Below are positions 1-6,173 of a stretch of 10,423 nucleotides of DNA, piece after piece (positions within the stretch are counted from its first letter, which is position 1; every line of letters starts with the position of its first letter). The notes beneath the pieces are model-generated. The model was given only the letters and a program-made list of their open reading frames with translations. It searched no databases and had not been told where the DNA came from. Source of the DNA: Candidatus Delongbacteria bacterium (GTDB lineage: Bacteria; UBA4055); contig JAKLPX010000378.1 of assembly GCA_022013635.1 (NCBI GenBank), forward strand, positions 1-10,423. Direction: 5' to 3'. The position numbers and the translations under genes are program-made.

Positions 1-540
1 AAGATAATCAATTTGAGCATGCAGTACTTCGTTAAAATTATGCGGAAGTATCTTTGTGGCCATACCGACGGCTATTCCTTCAACTCCCAAAAGAAGAAGT
101 ACAGGAATTTTTGCAGGTAAAACAACAGGCTCTTCGTTTCTCCTGTCGTAAGAATCCGTAAATTCGGTAATTTCTTTATTGAAAAGAACCTCTTTTGCCA
201 ACGGTGTCAGTCTTGCCTCAATATACCTTGCAGCCGCCGCGTTATCTCCCGTAAGGATATTTCCGAAATTTCCCTGCATATCAATAAAAAGGTTTTTCGA
301 CGCCAGCCCGACAAGCGCGTCGGTTATCGCCTGATCCCCGTGAGGGTGGAACTGCATCGTATGTCCGACAATATTGGCAACTTTATTGAATCTTCCGTCG
401 TCCATTCGGAACATTGAGAACAACACCCTTCTCTGAACGGGCTTTAAGCCGTCTTTTAAATCCGGAATAGCTCTTTCTTTTACGACATAATTGGCGTATT
501 CCAAAAAATTTGAATCTATAAGCTGCTTAAGATTGCTCAT
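1..540 (-). CDS. Type IIA DNA topoisomerase subunit A, ParC-like, 3'-truncated by the window edge
   Basis: This is the N-terminal 180 residues of a DNA gyrase/topoisomerase IV A subunit, which cuts and rejoins the DNA gate segment. I see the DGLKPVQRR motif (about residues 30-38), HPHGD (65-69) and the AAARYIEARL motif, whose Tyr106 aligns with the DNA-linking tyrosine of E. coli GyrA (Tyr122). The GIAVGMAT and LPHNFNE blocks follow near the edge. The wording around these motifs (VANIVGHTMQFHPHGD, FIDMQGNFGNI, GDNAAAARYIEARL) resembles Bacteroidetes and chlamydial ParC more than classical GyrA, and the N-terminus before the core is short. It starts at ATG 540, seven bases after the pyrF stop, with only a weak ribosome site. 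Position after gyrB would normally suggest gyrA. The C-terminal domain and any GyrA box lie outside the window, so gyrA versus parC is left open. The family call is certain. Confidence 0.93.
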   Translation of the reverse strand, partial: MSNLKQLIDSNFLEYANYVVKERAIPDLKDGLKPVQRRVLFSMFRMDDGRFNKVANIVGHTMQFHPHGDQAITDALVGLASKNLFIDMQGNFGNILTGDNAAAARYIEARLTPLAKEVLFNKEITEFTDSYDRRNEEPVVLPAKIPVLLLLGVEGIAVGMATKILPHNFNEVLHAQIDYL

Positions 541-547
541 TTCAATT

Positions 548-1360
548 TTACTTTAAAAAATTATTTATTTTGTCTCTCAGTTTTTTTGCTTCTTCTCCGG
601 CTCTTTCAGCAAAATCAGGTCCGTCGGAGGCAAAGATAATACCTCTTGATGAATTTATCAACGCTAATACATCGTTTTTCACAAATCCGTATTTTACGGT
701 ATTTTCCAGATCGCCGCCCTGCGCCCCGATACCGGGAATAAGATAAGGCAGATCCGGAGCCGATTTTCTGATACTTTCTAACATCTCAGGATGGGTCGCT
801 CCTACCACAAGACCGCAGTTCTTTTTCGCATTCCAAGCGTTTATTCTCTCAATAACGAATTCATACAAATATCTTCCGTCTTTCATTTTCTGCATCTGGA
901 AATCAAAAGAACCTTTATTGGATGTTAATGCCAAAATGAAGACACCTTTATCTTCTCTCTCTAAAAACGGCGATATTGAATCTTCACCCATGTAAGGACT
1001 TACAGTGACCGCATCGCAGTTGAAATGTTCGAAAAACGCCAAAGCGTATTTTTTTGAAGTATTGCCTATATCGCCTCTTTTCGCATCGGCTATTTTAATT
1101 ATATCTTCGCCCATATAACTTAAGGTTTTTTCAAAATATTCTATGCCTTTCGCGCCGAACTGTTCGTAAAATGCCAGATTCGGTTTGTATGCCGCTACGA
1201 AATCCTTTGTAGCTTCAATTATCTCTTTATTAAATTTTAAAATCGGATCTTTCTCGTTTTTCAGAACTGCCGGAAGTTTATTTAATTCCACATCCAAACC
1301 GATACAAACGGCAGATTTCTTTGCTGCTATAGTTTTTATTATGTTGTCTCTAAAATTCAT
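548..1360 (-). CDS. pyrF: Orotidine 5'-phosphate decarboxylase (PyrF, type 2)
   Basis: This cytoplasmic enzyme decarboxylates OMP to UMP, the last step of de novo pyrimidine synthesis. The 270-residue protein has the active-site block DAKRGDIG at residues 92-99 (Lys94 is the catalytic lysine, with Asp92 and Asp97 as partners). It also has an early GLDV strand (21-24), the KPNLAFYEQFG strand (59-69), SPYMGED in the middle, and the phosphate-binding blocks PGIGAQGGD and NSSRGI near the C-terminus. Length and motif spacing fit the longer type 2 PyrF family rather than the roughly 230-residue type 1. ATG 1360 is preceded by a purine-rich AGAAAGAAGA ribosome site. It lies 30 bases after gyrB and seven before the topoisomerase A subunit, so it is probably co-transcribed with both. 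No other pyrimidine gene is nearby, and that location is unusual. The gene appears intact. Confidence 0.96.
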   Translation of the reverse strand: MNFRDNIIKTIAAKKSAVCIGLDVELNKLPAVLKNEKDPILKFNKEIIEATKDFVAAYKPNLAFYEQFGAKGIEYFEKTLSYMGEDIIKIADAKRGDIGNTSKKYALAFFEHFNCDAVTVSPYMGEDSISPFLEREDKGVFILALTSNKGSFDFQMQKMKDGRYLYEFVIERINAWNAKKNCGLVVGATHPEMLESIRKSAPDLPYLIPGIGAQGGDLENTVKYGFVKNDVLALINSSRGIIFASDGPDFAERAGEEAKKLRDKINNFLK

Positions 1361-1390
1361 TCTTCTTTCTCTTGTCGTATTTTATAGCCG

Positions 1391-3409
1391 CTATGCATCA
1401 ATATTCTGAGCAAAATGGCATTTTTCAATTATGAATTCCCTTCTCGGAGGAACTTCATCGCCCATCAGCATAGTAAATATCCTGTCAGCTTCGACGGCAT
1501 CTTCTATACTTATCTTTTTTATCATTCTTTGGTTCGGGTCAAGGGTCGTTTCCTTTAATTGTTCCGGATTCATCTCTCCAAGTCCTTTGTATCTTTGAAC
1601 ATTGACGCCTTTGCCGTCCTCTCCGCCCAATTCGGCTACAAGGATATTCTTCTCTTCCTCATGCCCTGGATAAATATAATGCGATATTTTACCTTTTGAA
1701 ACCTTGTATAAGGGCGGCATTGCCAGATAAATATGTCCCCTTTTGATAAGTTCCGTCATGTATCTGAAGAAGAAGGTCAGCAGTAAAGTGCTGATATGCG
1801 AACCGTCAACATCGGCGTCTGTCATGATGATGATTTTGCCGTAACGAAGTTTCTCCAGAGCAAACCCGTCTCCGTTTGATGAGAACGCATTTGAATCCCC
1901 GTTCTGACCCGGCACAAAGTCTATTTCAGATTCTCCGATTCCTGTTCCGATCGCATTAATAAGGTTTTTTACCTCTTCGTTGGCAAGCATCTTATCGAGC
2001 CTTGCCTTTTCCACATTCAGTATTTTTCCCCTTAACGGTAAAATCGCCTGATATTTTATATCCCTTCCATCAACGGCAGATCCGCCTGCTGAATCTCCCT
2101 CGACTATAAACAATTCGCAATCCATAGTGTCGGTACCTTTCGTGCAATCGTAAAGTTTTGCAGGCATAGAACCGCCTTCAAAAGCCGATTTTCTGCGGAT
2201 AAGGTCTTTTGCTTTATGAGCGGCTTCTCTTGCTCTTAAAGCTTCTGTACATTTATCTATGATCATTCTGGCGATTCTCGGATTTTCGCCCAGCCATTCA
2301 AGAAGTTTTTCATAAACCAAAGATTGAATTATGCCCGCTATCTCTCCGTTTCCGAGCTTAGTTTTAGTCTGCCCTTCAAATTGCGGCTCCATAACTTTAA
2401 TTGAAATAACCGCCGTCAGTCCTTCCCTCACATCCGATCCGGTAAGCTTCATTTTATCGTTTTTAAATATCTTGCTGTCAAGCGCATATTTGTTTATGAC
2501 TCTTGTTAAAGCCGATTTAAAACCTTCTTCGTGAGTTCCGCCTTCGATTGTGTGAATATTATTTACATAAGATTCTATATTTTCTCTGTAAGTATCATTC
2601 CACGAAAGAGCTATTTCCATCGGATAATCGTCGATCGTTTTTTCGATTAATATCGGCTCGCATACATTTTTTTTATTTTCGTCAATGTATTTAACGAACT
2701 CAACCAACCCGCCTTGGTACTGAAATTCAAAATAAGGCATAGTTCCGTCTTCTTTTTTTGAGATTTCCCTATTGTCTTTTAAGGTTATTATAAGCCCTTT
2801 GTTTAAAAAAGCCAATACTCTTAATCTATGCGCAATGGTTTCATAATTGAAAACCGTGGTTTCAAAAATTTCCGTATCAGGGAAAAATGTCTGCTTTGTT
2901 CCTCTAAGAGCCGATTCTCCGATCATTTCCAGAGGACTGGTCGTAATTCCCTTCTCAAATTCTATTTTATAATGCTTTCTGTTTTTAAACACTTCGGTTA
3001 TCATTTTCTTTGAAAGCGCATTGACGCAGGAAACTCCGACTCCGTGAAGACCGCCCGAGACTTTATAATTTTCTTTATCGAATTTTCCGCCGGCATGAAG
3101 AATCGTCATAGCAACTTCGACTCCGGGTTTATTTTCTTCTTTATGTATATCAATCGGAATTCCACGTCCGTTATCCAATACCGACAATCCTCCATCCGCC
3201 ATTATCTCAACATCCACCCGTGTGCAATGTCCTGCCAAAGATTCGTCAATAGAGTTGTCAACAACCTCGTTTACAAGATGATGAAGACCTCTTATTCCAG
3301 TATCCCCGATATACATTGCCGGACGCATTCTTACGGCTTCCAAACCCTTCAGAACCGTAATCGTATCAGCAGAATATGCCTCGTTATCAATGTTATCAAA
3401 CTCGCTCAT
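1391..3409 (-). CDS. gyrB: DNA gyrase subunit B (GyrB)
   Basis: This is the ATPase subunit of gyrase, 672 residues from the chosen start. The GHKL ATPase domain shows NEVVDNSIDE (47-56, with Glu48 as the likely catalytic base), DNGRGIP (79-85) and GGLHGVGVSCVN (119-130). The transducer domain follows, with HTIEGGTHEEGF near 286-297. The TOPRIM domain has EGDSAGG (437-443) and DADVDG (531-536) for metal binding. The C-terminal block includes QRYKGLGEMN (605-614), and the protein ends shortly after PPRREF. The large TOPRIM insert of E. coli GyrB is absent, but there is a short S/N/G/D-rich insert at about 494-515. Start: ATG 3409 has GGAGG eight bases upstream; an in-frame TTG at 3424 would add five residues but overlaps that site. 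Overall wording is GyrB rather than ParE. The gene follows dciA by 16 bases. Confidence 0.97.
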   Translation of the reverse strand: MSEFDNIDNEAYSADTITVLKGLEAVRMRPAMYIGDTGIRGLHHLVNEVVDNSIDESLAGHCTRVDVEIMADGGLSVLDNGRGIPIDIHKEENKPGVEVAMTILHAGGKFDKENYKVSGGLHGVGVSCVNALSKKMITEVFKNRKHYKIEFEKGITTSPLEMIGESALRGTKQTFFPDTEIFETTVFNYETIAHRLRVLAFLNKGLIITLKDNREISKKEDGTMPYFEFQYQGGLVEFVKYIDENKKNVCEPILIEKTIDDYPMEIALSWNDTYRENIESYVNNIHTIEGGTHEEGFKSALTRVINKYALDSKIFKNDKMKLTGSDVREGLTAVISIKVMEPQFEGQTKTKLGNGEIAGIIQSLVYEKLLEWLGENPRIARMIIDKCTEALRAREAAHKAKDLIRRKSAFEGGSMPAKLYDCTKGTDTMDCELFIVEGDSAGGSAVDGRDIKYQAILPLRGKILNVEKARLDKMLANEEVKNLINAIGTGIGESEIDFVPGQNGDSNAFSSNGDGFALEKLRYGKIIIMTDADVDGSHISTLLLTFFFRYMTELIKRGHIYLAMPPLYKVSKGKISHYIYPGHEEEKNILVAELGGEDGKGVNVQRYKGLGEMNPEQLKETTLDPNQRMIKKISIEDAVEADRIFTMLMGDEVPPRREFIIEKCHFAQNIDA

Positions 3410-3416
3410 TAATTGT

Positions 3417-3422
3417 TCCTCC
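3417..3422 (-). promoter_or_regulatory. Shine-Dalgarno site of gyrB
   Basis: GGAGGA sits with its GGAGG core eight bases before ATG 3409. It decides the gyrB start, because the in-frame TTG upstream (3422-3424) overlaps the site itself. It also shows that this organism uses anti-Shine-Dalgarno pairing for at least some genes. Confidence 0.85.
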
Positions 3423-3425
3423 AAA

Positions 3426-3746
3426 CTAAACGAATATTATCTTCGTTATTTTTATTTTACCCAGTTTCGCCCGTAATCTTGTTTTTATTTCGTCCTCAAT
3501 GTGAAAAAACTCATTTCTCCATACAGAACTGGTCACTTTAACAAACAATATACTGTTTTCATATTTGACTATCTTTGTTACCTCTGCCAATTTTTCCCCT
3601 ACAGTCTCTTTCCATGCGTTCATAATATTCATAATAGTCGTTAACTTGGACAGCTCCGGATTGGAAGAAACTAAGGATGCCAGCACCGAATCTATTTTCG
3701 GAATCCTTCTCGGAGAGTTGTATGCTTTATCCATTCTCTTTTTCAT
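3426..3746 (-). CDS. dciA: DUF721/DciA-family protein, probable replicative helicase loader or operator
   Basis: This small basic protein of 106 residues has the DUF721 layout. A helical segment carries Trp45 followed by ETVGEKLAEVTK, then comes a strand (ILFVKV) and VTSSVWRNEF (71-80, with Trp76), ending in a KITKIIF strand. The family is known as DciA, thought to be the ancestral bacterial partner that helps load DnaB where DnaC/DnaI is absent. The sequence directly supports family membership. Its role here is inferred from the family and from its place between recF and gyrB, where it is often found. The start ATG overlaps the recF stop as ATGA, suggesting translational coupling. A second ATG four codons in (M5) is possible and would change little. 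The N-terminus is rich in Lys/Arg, fitting DNA contact. Confidence 0.85.
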   Translation of the reverse strand: MKKRMDKAYNSPRRIPKIDSVLASLVSSNPELSKLTTIMNIMNAWKETVGEKLAEVTKIVKYENSILFVKVTSSVWRNEFFHIEDEIKTRLRAKLGKIKITKIIFV

Positions 3747-4843
3747 ACTGCTGCGCAGGATCCGTTCTCAATTCGGAAAAGCTGAGTGATATTTATATCC
3801 AATTGCTCAATTATCCTGCTGTTGCTTGTTGTAATAAAAGTCTGAATATCCTTATCGAGGATTTTCGCCACTTTAAGACTTTTTCTTTCGTCTATTTCGG
3901 AGTATAGATCATCCAGGATGAAGATGGGATACTCTTCTGTAACTGATTTTATATACTCAATTTCGGCCAATTTCAACGCCACTAAAAATATTTTATGCTG
4001 CCCTTTCGAACCGAATTTTCTTAATAATTTCCCGTTAATTTCAAATTCGAGATCGTCTTTGTGGGTACCCAGCAAGGATGTCCCTCTTTTGATCTCGGTT
4101 TGAAAATATTTTGATAATTTTTGAGTTAAACTCTCGAAATATTTTTTTTGGTCCATTACTGTTTCATAATTTATGTCGCCGGTATAAAGATCATCGGAAA
4201 TAAATGAGAGGATTTCCTTGAAATATACGAGAAAATTTTCTAAAAATGCCTTTCTTTTTAAAAATATTTTTGAGCCTAATTCGGCAATTTTAAAATTATA
4301 AATTCCAATCATTTCTGTATCGCATCCTCCATAGTACTTTGCAGTCAACAATACCTTATTCTTCTGCTTGATGACCTTATTGTATGAATTTAATGCCGCA
4401 AAATATTCTGCGTCAATCATTGACAGTAATTTATCGGTAAATTCTCTTCTCGATGACGGCGGTCCGTTTGTGATGACGCTCTCGTCGGGAATGAGATATA
4501 CGATCGGGATTTTGCCCCAAATTTCCGAAAACCTTAAAACCTTCTTATTCTGAAAGAGTATTTTTTTTACTTCTTTATCGTAACTTATCTGAACCTCTAT
4601 ACTTCGTTTATTCGTATTGAAAAAAATTCCTTTTAATAAAAAATAGTCTTTATCGAATTTTATCATATCGGAGTAATTTTGAGTTCTGAAACTATTTAAT
4701 AAACCAAGTACCGTAATAGCCTCCACAACATTAGTTTTTCCCTGTCCGTTCAAACCGGTAAAACAGATTATGTTTTTTGAAAACTCAAGCTCGAGTTTCT
4801 CGTAATTTCTAAAATTAATAAGCTCTATTTTTTTTAGTTTCAT
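3743..4843 (-). CDS. recF: DNA replication and repair protein RecF
   Basis: This SMC-like ATPase of 366 residues acts with RecO and RecR to load RecA at single-strand gaps. The canonical N-terminus contains LINFRNY (8-14), followed by Walker A GLNGQGKT (30-37). Near the C-terminus lie the ABC-type signature region GSKGQ (278-282) and Walker B IFILDDLYSEID, with its acidic pair at 311-312. The block LLGTHKDDLEFEING before the signature is also typical of RecF. ATG 4843 begins three bases after the dnaN stop, with AAAGG directly against the start codon rather than at normal spacing, so re-initiation after dnaN is likely. The end overlaps dciA by four bases. Length and motifs look normal, with no sign of decay. 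Confidence 0.97.
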   Translation of the reverse strand: MKLKKIELINFRNYEKLELEFSKNIICFTGLNGQGKTNVVEAITVLGLLNSFRTQNYSDMIKFDKDYFLLKGIFFNTNKRSIEVQISYDKEVKKILFQNKKVLRFSEIWGKIPIVYLIPDESVITNGPPSSRREFTDKLLSMIDAEYFAALNSYNKVIKQKNKVLLTAKYYGGCDTEMIGIYNFKIAELGSKIFLKRKAFLENFLVYFKEILSFISDDLYTGDINYETVMDQKKYFESLTQKLSKYFQTEIKRGTSLLGTHKDDLEFEINGKLLRKFGSKGQHKIFLVALKLAEIEYIKSVTEEYPIFILDDLYSEIDERKSLKVAKILDKDIQTFITTSNSRIIEQLDINITQLFRIENGSCAAV

Positions 4844-4846
4844 CCT

Positions 4847-5974
4847 TTAGTTATTGCCCGAATTATCAACGGAAGAAGGCATCAGTAGCATCATTAAATC
4901 ATAAGATTCCGTAGATTCGAACGGTTTTATTATAACCGGTTTTTTACCGCTGTTTATTTCCATAAGAATCATTTCTGTATCAATGTTTTTTAACAATTCG
5001 ATTATTTTTGAAGAATTAAATCCTATCAGCATTTTTTCTCCGCTGTAATCCAAAGGTATGCTTTCTTCCGCTTTAGAAGACGAATTACTGTCTTCGGTAT
5101 TTATTAAAAGCTGACCGGATTCAAGATTATATTTTATCAGTTTTGTAACAGGATTACATGCCAACGAAACTCTGGTAAGGGCTGAAATTGCAGTCTGTTT
5201 GTCGAATTTTGCTTTAAGATGATTATTTGCCGGAATAATAGCCTGATAAGCCGGATATTTTCCATTAATCAGTCTTGAAAATATTACTACGGTTCCGAAT
5301 CTGAACTCCACATAGTTCTCTTCAAAATAGATCAGACATTCTTCGTTTCTGTCTATCGCATTAGATACAATTTGGAGAGATTTTGACGGAAGGATCATTT
5401 CGGTATCTTCACCTTCGTACCTTACATTTTTATCCTCAAGTTTTACAAGCCTGACAGAATCTGTTGCAACCATCGTGATCTGATTTAATTTCAGCGAAAA
5501 AAGCACGCCGGTCAACACTGCTCTCAGCTGATCAGGAGAAACAGTAAACACGGTTTTTTCTATGTAATTTTTTAGCTTTAACGAATCTATTATCAGATTA
5601 TTTCCGGAAAGATTCTTGGGTGTTGTCGGAAAGTCGTCATAATCTTCGGTTACTGCCAGTTCAAATTTTATGTTATTTGAAATTATCTTGACCATACCGT
5701 TTTCTTTCTTTACTGTCAGAACTATATCCGGAAGACTTTTGATTATATTTATAAACTTTTTCCCGTGTACTACTACCGTTCCGTTTTCAATGCCGTTAAC
5801 TTCAATATTATTTACCAAAGTTACTGAAATGTCGGTAGCGGTTATCGTCAGTTCATTATCTTTCAGAACAAGAATAATACATTCCGTAATGGGTTTTGCG
5901 CTGTGAGACGGAAGTATCGGATTGATTAAAGACAACTGATTCATCAGATTTGATTTCAGAGTTGAGAAGATCAT
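4847..5974 (-). CDS. dnaN: DNA polymerase III beta subunit, sliding clamp (DnaN)
   Basis: This is the ring-shaped processivity clamp for the replicative polymerase, also a docking platform for repair enzymes. The 375-residue product has the usual three-fold repeated clamp layout. Recognisable blocks include the TATDISVTLVN segment in domain 1, FPTTPKN near its end, LRAVLTGVLFSL and ATDSVRLVKLE in domain 2, and FSRLINGKYPAYQAIIP at the domain 2/3 boundary. AAGGAG lies eight bases before ATG 5974. The clamp normally ends almost immediately after a Met-Pro-containing strand. Here, after LLMP (Pro366), it continues with nine polar residues, SSVDNSGNN. The gene starts just beyond the probable origin and is followed by recF after three bases. 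Confidence 0.97.
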   Translation of the reverse strand: MIFSTLKSNLMNQLSLINPILPSHSAKPITECIILVLKDNELTITATDISVTLVNNIEVNGIENGTVVVHGKKFINIIKSLPDIVLTVKKENGMVKIISNNIKFELAVTEDYDDFPTTPKNLSGNNLIIDSLKLKNYIEKTVFTVSPDQLRAVLTGVLFSLKLNQITMVATDSVRLVKLEDKNVRYEGEDTEMILPSKSLQIVSNAIDRNEECLIYFEENYVEFRFGTVVIFSRLINGKYPAYQAIIPANNHLKAKFDKQTAISALTRVSLACNPVTKLIKYNLESGQLLINTEDSNSSSKAEESIPLDYSGEKMLIGFNSSKIIELLKNIDTEMILMEINSGKKPVIIKPFESTESYDLMMLLMPSSVDNSGNN

Positions 5975-5982
5975 AATTTAGA

Positions 5983-5988
5983 CTCCTT
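5983..5988 (-). promoter_or_regulatory. Shine-Dalgarno site of dnaN
   Basis: AAGGAG lies eight bases before ATG 5974. It is the strongest ribosome site besides that of gyrB and supports the chosen dnaN start. Confidence 0.8.
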
Positions 5989-6021
5989 TTTTTAATAATT
6001 CTATTTAATTTATATAACTTG

Positions 6022-6034
6022 TTATTATTATTAG
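6022..6034. repeat. (TTA)4 run, possible DnaA-trio element
   Basis: The plus strand reads four TTA units followed by G, or in another register TAT TAT TAT TAG, ending eleven bases before the exact DnaA box at 6046-6054. On its other side is the AT-rich stretch 5991-6020. This resembles the order unwinding stretch, trinucleotide repeat, DnaA box described for the Bacillus basal unwinding system. The register is imperfect, and simple AT repeats are expected in such DNA. Confidence 0.35.
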
Positions 6035-6045
6035 TGGTGTAAATA

Positions 6046-6054
6046 TGTGAATAA
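6046..6054 (-). promoter_or_regulatory. DnaA box, exact consensus match
   Basis: TTATTCACA on the minus strand matches TTATNCACA at every fixed position. It is the only exact match I found in the dnaA-dnaN gap. It lies eleven bases from a TTA repeat and next to the most AT-rich part of the gap. Confidence 0.7.
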
Positions 6055-6130
6055 TGTTACATCTCCCGAAAAAGCAAGCATTTGAAAATTTAAATAAATC
6101 TCTTAATCTGTTCATATTATTTGAATGGTT

Positions 6131-6139
6131 TGTTTATAA
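6131..6139 (-). promoter_or_regulatory. DnaA-box-like site
   Basis: TTATAAACA on the minus strand has one mismatch to TTATNCACA. In DNA this AT-rich, such a site can arise by chance. It is listed because it shares the gap with an exact match. Confidence 0.35.
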
Positions 6140-6153
6140 ATGGTAAAATAAAG

Positions 6154-6162
6154 TTATTCATA
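6154..6162 (+). promoter_or_regulatory. DnaA-box-like site within an inverted repeat
   Basis: TTATTCATA on the plus strand has one mismatch to TTATNCACA. It sits inside GTTAT-TC-ATAAC (6153-6164), so a weaker site also reads on the other strand. Confidence 0.4.
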
Positions 6163-6173
6163 ACGGACTGTTG

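Noticed and set aside
1384..1394. Inverted repeat ATAGC-C-GCTAT at the gyrB stop as a terminator
   Set aside because: The stem is only five pairs with a one-base loop, and on the coding strand it is followed by A's rather than U's.
3410..3424. Upstream TTG start for gyrB adding five residues
   Set aside because: The TTG overlaps the GGAGG ribosome site, which is ideally placed for ATG 3409.
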